DNA of 64,000 nucleotides from Oceanobacillus luteolus. GTDB taxonomy: Bacteria > Bacillota > Bacilli > Bacillales > Amphibacillaceae. The notes under the pieces were generated by a model. That model was not told where the DNA came from, searched no databases, and worked only from the letters and a program-made list of their open reading frames with translations. The first letter of the stretch is position 1. Every line of letters begins with the position of its first letter. Both the position numbers and the translations under genes were made by a program. Shown one piece after another: positions 1 to 8,367 of the stretch. The DNA is taken from NCBI RefSeq assembly GCF_023715655.1, contig NZ_JAMBON010000017.1, positions 1 to 64,000 on the forward strand. Reading direction: 5' to 3'.

Positions 1-138
1 TTTTTGGATTTGGATGGGTTACCACCTGACTAAATCCATTATAAAGGACTTTTTATTTGCATTAAAGTAAATTAGCGAAAATTCGGGGTCTTGTTAATAT
101 TTAATCTTAATTAATGCAACGCTAGTGGTGAAAGTACA

Positions 139-253
139 ATAAAAAACGCCTATATAAAATATAGGCGTTATCGAATATTCGTGGCGAGCGAACCATGTGT
201 TCACATTCACATGTATTACCTTGTTCCTCGACTTACACGAATCAGCTCATCGC
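139..253 (-). ncRNA. candidate small RNA with its own promoter and terminator
   Basis: On the minus strand an extended -10 element, TGTTATACT, lies at 268-260, which predicts a transcript start near 253. The transcript would end at a strong terminator, an 11-bp stem at 169-145 with a 3-base loop, followed by a run of Ts. Between them a CATGTG/CACATG hairpin can form, and a longer pairing TTCGTG/CACGAA can close the whole body. No reading frame with a ribosome binding site is visible. The -35 region is weak. I do not recognise an RNA family. It could also be the 3' end of an untranslated leader. Confidence 0.45.
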
Positions 254-390
254 CAAGCTAGTATAACATGATTTGGTTATCATAGCTACATACATTATTT
301 GGTTATGATAATCGCTGACTCTTTTTCTAACATGTATACATTTCCGCTGATTACCAATAATAGTTAAAAAACACAGTGGAGGTTGTATGG

Positions 391-807
391 ATGATTCGCT
401 TGGAAACAGATATTGAAGGAAAGCAGATGTCTTTTGGAGAAGCCCAAAGTAACTTGAAACAGTATGGTTTGAGTATGGGTGGCAACTGGGACTACGATAG
501 AGGAATATTTGACGGTATTATGCACCGGGAAGGCGGAGAAACTATTTATATTCGGTTGCCTTTTCATGTGCTTAAAGGTGAGCTGGATCGAAAAGATGCT
601 TGGATAGAATTCCAGCAGCCTTATGTCATCAAGCATGTTGTGAATTTGGGATTGGATAAGGATTCAAATTCACTATTAACTGCAACAGGTTTTAGCCAAT
701 TTCAAGAACCACTTGATACAGATGGTTATATTCGTGATAAAAGTAAGTGGCAGGAATTTGGAGAAGAAGCGATTGGAGATATATTAAATAAGTTGGAAAA
801 ACAATAA
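391..807 (+). CDS. YugN-like family protein
   Basis: A soluble 138-residue protein that resembles the Bacillus YugN-like family, whose function is not known. Matching features are the IYIRLPF stretch, then a GELD turn, then the VIKHVVNLGLD segment near the middle. The ATG at 391 is chosen because GTGGAGG at 376-382 is well spaced from it; an earlier in-frame GTG at 376 lies inside that ribosome binding site. There is no signal peptide or membrane segment. It is a single gene, followed by its own terminator. The family call is from memory of the family pattern. Confidence 0.7.
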   Translation: MIRLETDIEGKQMSFGEAQSNLKQYGLSMGGNWDYDRGIFDGIMHREGGETIYIRLPFHVLKGELDRKDAWIEFQQPYVIKHVVNLGLDKDSNSLLTATGFSQFQEPLDTDGYIRDKSKWQEFGEEAIGDILNKLEKQ

Positions 808-848
808 GGTTCCCCACTCAAATGATAGAAAAAGAAAATAGCTAAAAG

Positions 849-900
849 AGCAGCGTGATACATCTCATCGATAAGATGATTGGTGTCACGTTGTTTTTAT
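849..900 (+). terminator. terminator of the YugN-like gene
   Basis: A long imperfect stem pairs AGCAGCGTGATAC with GGTGTCACGTTGT, with a smaller hairpin in its loop, followed by TTTTTATTTT. It lies about 40 bases after the stop codon at 807. Confidence 0.7.
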
Positions 901-1162
901 TTTACCGAACGATTTTCTTATTAGGAGAAAGAATGAGAGAAGAATGTATAATTAAAAGTGTATCGTTATTACAAGTATTTCTAATATTAGAACTTTACAA
1001 TCGAACTGCTATAAAGTAAGATGTTGAATAAGATATGAGCTGCGAATAGGATTGGAGTGACGAAAAATGGGAAGTTTTGGGTAAGCATTTGAGCAATGTT
1101 CAAGAATAAGAGCGTTTCTTAATTTAGGAAAAGTTATTCAAAATATAGGGGGGGATATTCAT

Positions 1163-1993
1163 TTGAAAAAGTTCATACTATCAATACTTATTGTAGGATT
1201 TTTAGGCATATTGGCAGCTTGTGGTTCGGAAGCTGATGGAGATGATAATGGTGGTGGAGAATCTGATAAATTGGTCATCACAGTTGGAACAAGCCCAACA
1301 TATCCACCGTTTGAATCAGAAGAGAATGGTGAACTTATCGGTTTTGATATTGGCTTAATTGAGAAAATTGCTGAAGCGGAAGACTTCGAAGTGGAGTTTA
1401 CAACGATGCAATTTGATGGACTTATTCCAGCACTGAAGGCGGGACAAATCGATGTCGTCGTTGGAGCGGTGACGATCACTGACCAAAGAATGGAAAGTGT
1501 TGATTTCTCAAATGCTTATTACGAATCCGGTCTTTCCATCCTAGTACCAGCGGATTCAGATATTCAGAGCTTTGAAGATTTAGACGGTAAATTGATAGGT
1601 ATCCAAAAAGGTACGTCTTCTTATAATTATATGATTGCTAATGGAATCGAAGATCAAAATATTAAACAATATGCTGATATTAGTACTGCATATAGCGCAC
1701 TTGAAAATGATGGTGTCGATGCAATTTTATATGATCATCCATCAAATATTAACTATATAACAGAACGGAATTCAGATGCAGTAATTGTTGGTGATATTCT
1801 AAACGGTGAATATTACGGAATCGCGGTAAATCCGGATAAGAAGGATATCCTCGAAAAAGTTAACAATGGATTAGCGACCATTCAAGAGAATGGCGAATAT
1901 GAGAAACTATTTGATGAATATCTGGGTGGAGAAAGAAATGGTTTTGTGGAAGATGTCTTAAATCCGGAAGATGTAGTAATTACGGTGGAATAA
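1163..1993 (+). CDS. amino-acid ABC transporter substrate-binding lipoprotein
   Basis: The extracellular binding protein of a polar amino-acid importer (SBP_bac_3 family). Residues 1-20 form a lipoprotein signal peptide ending in LAAC, so Cys20 would be lipidated and anchor the protein to the outer face of the membrane. The mature part carries the family pattern TYPPFES and GFDIGLIEKIA near its start, and FDGLIPALKAGQID before residue 100. The start is a TTG preceded by a G-rich ribosome binding site (AGGGGGGG). It heads an operon with a permease and an ATPase. The RocB-like peptidase downstream hints at arginine or a related amino acid as substrate, but the sequence does not prove this. Confidence 0.9.
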   Translation: MKKFILSILIVGFLGILAACGSEADGDDNGGGESDKLVITVGTSPTYPPFESEENGELIGFDIGLIEKIAEAEDFEVEFTTMQFDGLIPALKAGQIDVVVGAVTITDQRMESVDFSNAYYESGLSILVPADSDIQSFEDLDGKLIGIQKGTSSYNYMIANGIEDQNIKQYADISTAYSALENDGVDAILYDHPSNINYITERNSDAVIVGDILNGEYYGIAVNPDKKDILEKVNNGLATIQENGEYEKLFDEYLGGERNGFVEDVLNPEDVVITVE

Positions 1994-2025
1994 CATCTTA
2001 AACACATACATTATGAAACTATCTG

Positions 2026-2067
2026 GGAGATTAAAGGGAAGAACATGCTAGATTTCCTTTAATCTCC
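2026..2067 (+). other. intra-operon hairpin after the binding-protein gene
   Basis: GGAGATTAAAGG pairs with CCTTTAATCTCC in a 14-of-15-bp stem between the binding-protein stop and the permease ribosome binding site. It has no T-run, so it is more likely an mRNA processing or stabilising hairpin, or a weak attenuator, than a full terminator. Such hairpins commonly raise binding-protein output over the membrane components. Confidence 0.55.
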
Positions 2068-2095
2068 TTGTTGATACATAAGGAGGTCCAACAGC

Positions 2096-2764
2096 ATGCA
2101 AGCAGTTTTAGATAATCTCCCTCAACTTTTGGAAGGCCTTAAATTTACACTGTATTACTCGATTGCCGCAATAATCTTGGCTGTAATTTTTGGTTTAATC
2201 GCTGCCCTAATGAAGCTTTCCAAGTCAAAAATATTAAAAGGACTCGCAACAGTATATATTGAAGTTTTCCGTTCGACTCCATTATTAGTACAGCTATTCT
2301 TCATTGTTTTCGGTTTGACGGGCGTATTACCTTTAAATGAATGGTTCGGTCAAAGAGCATATCCGATCATTGCAGCGACTATCACCCTTGCTTTGCACGA
2401 GGGGGCTTATATATCTGAAATCATTCGTGCGGGGATACTTGGGGTAGATCGTGGGCAGAAGGAAGCTGCAGCAAGTATTGGTATGACGGAATATAAAACG
2501 ATGAGGTACATCGTATTACCTCAAGCTTTTAAACGGATGATCCCTCCACTCGTCAACCAATCAGCACAAACGATTAAAGATACTTCCTTACTGGCTCCAA
2601 TCGGTATCATTGATCTGGTTTATCGTGGACAGATAATTATTTCTGCTACATTCGAGCCATTTTCTATTTGGCTAGTAATTGCAATCATCTATTTTACTAT
2701 TATATTTGCGATATCACAGTTTGCCGGGTATCTGGAAAGGAGAATGCAGCTTGATAAACGTTGA
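2096..2764 (+). CDS. amino-acid ABC transporter permease
   Basis: The membrane component of the importer, of the His/Glu/Gln/Arg (HisM/GltK) permease family, 222 residues. It has an N-terminal hydrophobic segment at about 15-40, a cluster of further membrane helices, and the cytoplasmic EAA loop (EAAASIGM, followed by LPQAF) that docks on the ATPase. Length is normal for the family. The start is an ATG 8 bases after AAGGAGG. Its last 14 bases overlap the start of the ATPase gene, which points to translational coupling. Confidence 0.92.
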   Translation: MQAVLDNLPQLLEGLKFTLYYSIAAIILAVIFGLIAALMKLSKSKILKGLATVYIEVFRSTPLLVQLFFIVFGLTGVLPLNEWFGQRAYPIIAATITLALHEGAYISEIIRAGILGVDRGQKEAAASIGMTEYKTMRYIVLPQAFKRMIPPLVNQSAQTIKDTSLLAPIGIIDLVYRGQIIISATFEPFSIWLVIAIIYFTIIFAISQFAGYLERRMQLDKR

Positions 2765-3473
2765 GAACCTCCGTAAATCATTTGGTAAACTTGATGTTTT
2801 AAAAGGAATTAGTACTGAAATCCGGCATCAAGAAGTTGTTGTGGTAATTGGACCATCTGGGAGCGGGAAGAGTACATTTCTCCGCTGCCTCAATGGGCTG
2901 GAGGAAGCAACAAGTGGAAAAATTGAAATTGACGGGGTGGAGCTTACTAACCCGAAAACAAATATACATGAGTTAAGGCAACATGTTGGAATGTGCTTTC
3001 AGCAATTTAACTTGTTCAGACATTTAAATATTTTACAGAACATCACAATTGGACCGATGAAGGTGTTGAACAAGAGCAAGGAGGAAAGTGAGCAACTTGC
3101 ACGTCAATTACTGAAAAGAGTCGGTCTTGGAGATAAGGAACAAAACTATCCAGATGAACTTTCTGGAGGGCAACAGCAACGTGTTGCAATTGCCCGTGCC
3201 TTGGCGATGAAACCGAAAGTCATGTTATTCGATGAACCGACCTCTGCGCTTGATCCAGAGATGGTAGGTGAAGTTTTAAATGTAATTGGCGATCTTGCAG
3301 AAGATGGTATGACGATGGTGATTGTGACGCATGAAATGGGGTTCGCCCGCAAAGTTGGTGATCGGGTAATATTTATGGATGAGGGGTATCTCATAGAAGA
3401 AGGTCCTCCTGCAGAGATATTTAATAATCCTCAGGAAAAGCGGACACAAAGCTTTCTTGCAAAAGTATTGTAA
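2751..3473 (+). CDS. amino-acid ABC transporter ATP-binding protein
   Basis: The ATPase of the importer, 240 residues, of the GlnQ/HisP group. It shows the Walker A motif GPSGSGKST at residues 34-42, the signature LSGGQQQR, Walker B VMLFDE and the switch histidine in VTHEMGF. The start is the TTG at 2751, 8 bases after AAAGGAG, giving [14 protein letters not shown] longer reading frame upstream in this frame only runs through the permease gene. With the two genes before it this makes a complete importer, assuming a permease homodimer. Confidence 0.92.
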   Translation: MINVENLRKSFGKLDVLKGISTEIRHQEVVVVIGPSGSGKSTFLRCLNGLEEATSGKIEIDGVELTNPKTNIHELRQHVGMCFQQFNLFRHLNILQNITIGPMKVLNKSKEESEQLARQLLKRVGLGDKEQNYPDELSGGQQQRVAIARALAMKPKVMLFDEPTSALDPEMVGEVLNVIGDLAEDGMTMVIVTHEMGFARKVGDRVIFMDEGYLIEEGPPAEIFNNPQEKRTQSFLAKVL

Positions 3474-3527
3474 TAAGCTTTTCCATTATTGGCAGTACAG
3501 AAGAAGATATGAATTTACGGGGTGAAT

Positions 3528-5144
3528 ATGTTGAAAGCAAGATGGGGTACACCAAAACAACTAAGAGATTTACTAAATGAACTGGTAAGTTGGAATAGTA
3601 TCACCTTATCAGAAGGCGAGCGTCAATTCCCGATAAAATTAGAAAATAAGTTGCGGGAATTAGCTTATTTTCAAAAGCATCCGGAGTACCTTACGCTCCA
3701 TGATACAGATGATCAACGGCAGTTCTTAACAGCCCTTTATAAACATCCAGATGCACAGAAAACAATTTGTCTGGTCAGTCATTTCGATACGGTAAACATA
3801 GAGGAATATGGGAAGCTGAAGGAAATGGCGACTGAACCAGATAAACTTACAGAAATATTGAAGATAAGAGCTGCTGAATTTTCAGCTGACGTGAGAAATG
3901 ATTTAGCGTCTGGAGAGTACTTATTTGGAAGAGGAACCATGGATATGAAAATGGGCCTTGCGTTACATATGCAAATGTTGGAAAGAGCAAGCTTGGAAAA
4001 CTGGCCAATTAATTTATTGCTGCTCACCGTTCCTGATGAAGAAGTCAACTCTGCTGGAATGCGATCCGCTGTTCCTGCATTGTTGAAATTGGAGGAAAAG
4101 CATGAACTTAATTATATCCTTTTTCTAAACAGTGAGCCTGTTTTCACTCAACATGGAGATGATACACATTATATTTATTCCGGATCGATAGGAAAGGTCA
4201 TGCCTGCTGCGTTGTTCTACGGCAAGGAAACTCATGCGGGACAACCATTGAACGGGATGACTTCTCCATATATTGCATCCTATCTGACACAGGAAATGGA
4301 GTGGAATTCTTCGTTTCAAGAAACTTCTTATGGTGAAACGAATCCATTGCCAGTCACCTTACAGCAACGTGATTTGAAGTCCGATTATTCAACACAGACA
4401 CCATACCGTTCGAGTGCTCTTTATAATGTGCTTGTTATGGAACAAACGGCGGCTGATGTATTTGATCGCTTTGAACAAGTTGCGAATAAAGCTGCTGTGA
4501 GACTAAATCGGGATTACGCAGAAATTTGCAGAAACAATCAAGTGGATCCAGTAGGGAAAGTATCCGTCATCCGGTACGAGCAGCTAGAAACATATGCTGT
4601 GAATAAGCTTGGAAGAGAATTCATCGACAGGGTGAAAGCGACAGTCCATCACCAGAAAGAATGGGACGATCGGGAAAAGTCGTTACGTATAGCGGATAAA
4701 TTAATGATTGAATGTCAGGAACTTGCACCGGCCATTGTTATTTTACTTACACCTCCGTACTATCCAGCTGTGAATTCTAGTGACAATGAAACGATTGAAA
4801 ACTGTGTGGCTTTTGTGAAAAGAATTGCCAAAGAGAAATTCAACTTGAAAGTGGAGAGAGTCCACTATTTTAATGGTATCTGTGATTTGAGTTATGTATC
4901 TTATGAGGGAGATTCAAAGGATTCGGTCACTTTTGAAGCGAACACACCGGTCTGGGAGACGAGCTATTCCATCCCATTCGAAGATATGTTGAGACTGGAT
5001 GCTCCAGTTCTAAATATCGGACCATTTGGGAAGGATGCCCATAAACTGACTGAACGGTTACATATTAAAAATGCTTTTGAAGAAATGCCGGTTATTTTAA
5101 AAGAGATGATTCAACAATTGAGTTTAAAAAATAAGGTTAACTAG
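3528..5144 (+). CDS. RocB-like M20 family metallopeptidase
   Basis: A 538-residue protein that resembles RocB of Bacillus, linked to arginine use, within the M20 zinc peptidase/deacylase family. The metal-site pattern is complete: SHFDTV supplies the first His and Asp, GRGTMDMKMG the bridging Asp, and PDEEVNSAG the catalytic and metal-binding Glu pair. There is no signal peptide, so it acts in the cytoplasm. The ATG at 3528 fits the ACGGGGTG ribosome binding site best; a GTG at 3522 is possible. It follows the amino-acid importer after only 54 bases with no terminator between, so it is probably in the same operon. Its true substrate is not known. Confidence 0.82.
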   Translation: MLKARWGTPKQLRDLLNELVSWNSITLSEGERQFPIKLENKLRELAYFQKHPEYLTLHDTDDQRQFLTALYKHPDAQKTICLVSHFDTVNIEEYGKLKEMATEPDKLTEILKIRAAEFSADVRNDLASGEYLFGRGTMDMKMGLALHMQMLERASLENWPINLLLLTVPDEEVNSAGMRSAVPALLKLEEKHELNYILFLNSEPVFTQHGDDTHYIYSGSIGKVMPAALFYGKETHAGQPLNGMTSPYIASYLTQEMEWNSSFQETSYGETNPLPVTLQQRDLKSDYSTQTPYRSSALYNVLVMEQTAADVFDRFEQVANKAAVRLNRDYAEICRNNQVDPVGKVSVIRYEQLETYAVNKLGREFIDRVKATVHHQKEWDDREKSLRIADKLMIECQELAPAIVILLTPPYYPAVNSSDNETIENCVAFVKRIAKEKFNLKVERVHYFNGICDLSYVSYEGDSKDSVTFEANTPVWETSYSIPFEDMLRLDAPVLNIGPFGKDAHKLTERLHIKNAFEEMPVILKEMIQQLSLKNKVN

Positions 5145-5169
5145 ACTTTCATTTTAAAATGAATGAATT

Positions 5170-5203
5170 GAACCCTTATCCTGGTTACCCAGGATAAGGG
5201 TTC
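5170..5203. terminator. perfect inverted repeat between convergent genes
   Basis: A 15-bp perfect stem (GAACCCTTATCCTGG and its complement) with a 4-base loop, 25 bases after the rocB-like stop and just before the end of the converging oxidoreductase gene. T-runs are poor on both sides, so termination strength is uncertain. Confidence 0.55.
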
Positions 5204-5208
5204 AAGCA

Positions 5209-6768
5209 TTAATAACCGGAATCCTCCGATGTTAGATTATCTATCATCTTGTAATCATATTTCTGTAAAGGTTTTTCTGCCGGGCCTTCAATTACTTCTC
5301 CAGTATATGTGAATCTGGAGCCATGACACGGGCAGTCCCAGCTGCGCTCACCACTATTCCATTCCACCTCGCAACCGACATGGGTACAGGTTGTATCAAC
5401 AATATGGAGCTCTCCTTTTTCATCCCGATAAGCCCCTTTTCTTTCTCCATTGATGCTGATGACTGCACCTTCATCATTATCTAATGTTTTCGGATTCATA
5501 TTACTCATTTGTAACTTACCTTTGATTAAATGGCCGACAACATCAGCATTTTGAACGAGGAAGTTCTTAATACTTGGTGTCGCATAGAACCTGGAAGGGG
5601 TGAATAAGTTCTTAAAAATATTTTCCCTTCCTAATACAATATCTTTCAGTAATAGAGCTGCTGCGGTACCATTGGTCATTCCCCATTTTCTATAGCCTGT
5701 GGCAATTAGGATGTTCGGCTGTCCGGAAGTGATTTCTCCAATATATGGCACTTTATCTAATGTCGTAAGGTCTTGTGCCGACCAACGATAAGGAATTTCT
5801 TCAATGCCAAAAACCTCTTGTCCCCATTGCTCCAATGCATCAAAATGTTTTTTAGTATCGATGCCTTGGCCGGTTTTATGACTTTCCCCAACAAGGAGGA
5901 GCATTTCTTCTCCATTGATCGTTACCGAGCGCACAGAACGTGTCGGTTGATCTGCGCTAATGTACATACCGCCTGGAAATGGCTTATTTGGTTTTACAGC
6001 AAGTACATAGGAACGATCTGCATACATTCGCGTTGAATATAAACCCATCCCTTCATAAAACGGAAAATGGGAGCATGCAAGGACAAATTTAGCGGTTACA
6101 CGATGATCATTACTTGTTAAAACGGTTGGATTTTCTCCTGTTTCCACATTAACTGCGGTCGTATGATTAAAGATTTGACCATCTTTTTTAGTAATCTCAT
6201 CGACTAAATGAACTAAATACTTTAACGGATGAAATTGCGCTTGGTTACGCATGACAGCAGCATTCCTGATTTTTAGATTAAATGGGATTGTATCTACCAA
6301 TCCGCCATCGATACCAAGTTTCTCATATGCCTGTACTTCTTTGTTGATTTTTTCTTCATATTCTTCGGTCGTGGAATAGATGTATGCATCCTGTTCGGTA
6401 AATTCACAATCTATACCTGACTTCTCCACTGTGCTTTTTATGAATGCCAATGCTTCCATGCTTGCTTCATAATATAATCTCGCCTTACTCTTTCCCATGT
6501 TTTTAATTAGTTCATCGTAAATCAAGTCATGCTGAGCAGTAATTTTAGCAGTCGTGTGCCCCGTCGTCCCGCCTAATAATTCATTTGCATCTAGAATGGC
6601 GACACGTAATCCTTCCATTGCCAAAAGATAGGCAGAAGTAATTCCAGTAATGCCTCCACCAACGATACAAACATCGACTTGTATGTCCTTTTCTAATCTA
6701 GGAAATTCAGGGATCTTAACAGAATCCCGCCAATACGATTTTGTGATATCTGGTAGTTTTTCAGCCAT
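5209..6768 (-). CDS. FAD-dependent oxidoreductase with C-terminal Rieske domain
   Basis: A two-domain redox enzyme, 519 residues, with the same build as YhfW of B. subtilis. Residues from about 31 hold a DadA/glycine-oxidase type FAD domain with VGGGITG at 36-42. The last 90 residues or so form a Rieske [2Fe-2S] domain with CTH and, further on, CPCHGS, which supply the two Cys and two His ligands. No signal peptide is seen, so it is cytoplasmic. The ATG is preceded by GGAGGG. Substrate and electron acceptor are unknown for this group. It is a single gene facing away from the GMC operon. Confidence 0.88.
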   Translation of the reverse strand: MAEKLPDITKSYWRDSVKIPEFPRLEKDIQVDVCIVGGGITGITSAYLLAMEGLRVAILDANELLGGTTGHTTAKITAQHDLIYDELIKNMGKSKARLYYEASMEALAFIKSTVEKSGIDCEFTEQDAYIYSTTEEYEEKINKEVQAYEKLGIDGGLVDTIPFNLKIRNAAVMRNQAQFHPLKYLVHLVDEITKKDGQIFNHTTAVNVETGENPTVLTSNDHRVTAKFVLACSHFPFYEGMGLYSTRMYADRSYVLAVKPNKPFPGGMYISADQPTRSVRSVTINGEEMLLLVGESHKTGQGIDTKKHFDALEQWGQEVFGIEEIPYRWSAQDLTTLDKVPYIGEITSGQPNILIATGYRKWGMTNGTAAALLLKDIVLGRENIFKNLFTPSRFYATPSIKNFLVQNADVVGHLIKGKLQMSNMNPKTLDNDEGAVISINGERKGAYRDEKGELHIVDTTCTHVGCEVEWNSGERSWDCPCHGSRFTYTGEVIEGPAEKPLQKYDYKMIDNLTSEDSGY

Positions 6769-7152
6769 ACTAACCCTCCGTTAAATAATGAATATTATCA
6801 ACAGAATCTCCATATAAGGGCTGAAGTATACTAAAGCTGGAATAATTCACCAGTGTATACTGAATAATTCTTGAGGGATTACAGAGGAGAGTAGTAGATT
6901 TTATATAGATGTTATTTGTTTATCACCCAAACTTAATAAAGGTTTCTTTTTTCTTTACCGATTATTGATATATTTAATTAAATAAAAACTAAGGAAGAAT
7001 TGCAGGACCAAACGACGCAAATGAATCGGATGTTGTGATCCGATTAATGGACATTGAATTTAGCAACTATGCTTAATAAATTTACCAATCTATGCAATTT
7101 TCCTCCATGATTTTCTATTAATTTCTAGTTACTGGATAATTAGTTTAGTTGA
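6769..7152. other. intergenic region without a recognised gene
   Basis: This AT-rich stretch separates the divergent Rieske oxidoreductase and GMC operons. I see no reading frame with a ribosome binding site. The sequence ATTCTTGAG near 6867 is the complement of the CAAGAAT core seen twice in the facing leader (TTCAAGAATT near 7198 and 7229), which could reflect a shared binding site. Confidence 0.3.
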
Positions 7153-7181
7153 TTGACAAAACAAAATGAGAGGCATATACT
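7153..7181 (+). promoter_or_regulatory. sigma-A promoter for the GMC oxidoreductase operon
   Basis: TTGACA at 7153-7158 and TATACT at 7176-7181, spaced by 17 bases, is close to an ideal vegetative promoter. It predicts a start near 7188 and an untranslated leader of about 310 bases before the ATG at 7500. Confidence 0.7.
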
Positions 7182-7319
7182 TAATTCAGCATAAATAGTT
7201 CAAGAATTTGTAACAAAGTGAGCATACTTCAAGAATTGACATCATGAATTAGGTTATATTAGCACACTATATTTTTAAATGGATGTATCTATAGTCTATG
7301 AAAATAGCAAGTGTTAATC

Positions 7320-7348
7320 ATTCCCTAGAAATTGATGGGAATTTTTTT
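7320..7348 (+). terminator. possible attenuator in the GMC operon leader
   Basis: ATTCCC pairs with GGGAAT across an 11-base loop and is followed directly by seven Ts. It lies about 130 bases after the predicted start of transcription and 150 bases before the gene. The stem is short, so it may be weak or conditional. Confidence 0.4.
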
Positions 7349-7499
7349 GTTGAAAATTCTTACACCGTATTTATGTATAAGTAAAGAATTTGGTAAACGA
7401 TTACTTTGTTTCAATTTGCAACATTTACATATAAAAGAAACCAGAAACAAGAAGCCGTTCCAGTTCTTTATGAAAAGTATTTGAATGGGGGATATATTA

Positions 7500-8273
7500 A
7501 TGGAAAAAAAAGAGGATCAAAAGCTGGAAACAACTGAAACAACTAATAATTCCAGACGCCAGTTTTTGAAGAGCTCGGGTATTGCTGTCGGAGGAATTGC
7601 CGTTGGTAGTGCATTAGGTGGAATTCTAGGCATGTATGGTAAGGAAGAAGAAGCGCCTGCTGCTACTCCTGCAGAATCTCAACCAGCACAGCAACATGAC
7701 CACGCACTGCAATATTTTACAAATCGGGCAGATTTTGAAAAACTTGGACAAGCAACAGAGCGAATTTTCCCTGAAGATGAAAATGGACCTGGAGCAATTG
7801 CGTTGGGGGTTCCATATTATATCGACCACCAATTAGCAGGTAAATGGGGAATCAATGCGAAGGAATACCGCCAAGGACCTTTCTTTGAAGGTGTACCTGA
7901 ACAAGGTTATCAATCTCAGTTAAAACACCATCAAGTTTTCGATTTAGGATTAGAAGCTCTAGATAAATATAGTCAAGAAAAATTTGATGCATTATTTGTA
8001 GCGTTAGACGGAGAACAACAGGATGAAGTTCTAACTGCATTTGAAAATGATGAAGTGAAGATTCCTGGCCTTCGTTCAAGCTTATTCTTTGAACTTTTAC
8101 GTAAAACTACCATCGAGGGAGTCTACGCTGACCCACTTTATGGTGGAAACAAAGGTATGGCTGGATGGAAGATGAAAGAATATCCAGGAGTTCAAATGAG
8201 TTACGCAGATAAAGTTGAGGAAACAGAGTTTCTTAAAATTGAACCGAAGAGTCTTCATGATACACATAACTAA
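7500..8273 (+). CDS. gluconate 2-dehydrogenase subunit 3 family protein (Tat substrate)
   Basis: The small subunit of a membrane-associated GMC dehydrogenase, 257 residues. Its N terminus is a twin-arginine signal (RRQFLK, Arg19 and Arg20) followed by a glycine-rich hydrophobic stretch, so the folded protein would be exported by the Tat system. The rest resembles the gluconate 2-dehydrogenase subunit 3 family. ATG 7500 is better spaced from GGGGGAT than the ATG at 7485. The large catalytic subunit follows and a tatA gene comes after that. In related enzymes this subunit carries the flavoprotein across the membrane. The true sugar substrate is unknown. Confidence 0.85.
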   Translation: MEKKEDQKLETTETTNNSRRQFLKSSGIAVGGIAVGSALGGILGMYGKEEEAPAATPAESQPAQQHDHALQYFTNRADFEKLGQATERIFPEDENGPGAIALGVPYYIDHQLAGKWGINAKEYRQGPFFEGVPEQGYQSQLKHHQVFDLGLEALDKYSQEKFDALFVALDGEQQDEVLTAFENDEVKIPGLRSSLFFELLRKTTIEGVYADPLYGGNKGMAGWKMKEYPGVQMSYADKVEETEFLKIEPKSLHDTHN

Positions 8274-8367
8274 GAGCGTTCTTAGATAAAATAAGGGATT
8301 TGTACGAGACAGGCTGTATGGGGTTTTAACAGCAGGGTAGTACATCGAGAAAGGGAGTATAGGAAGT

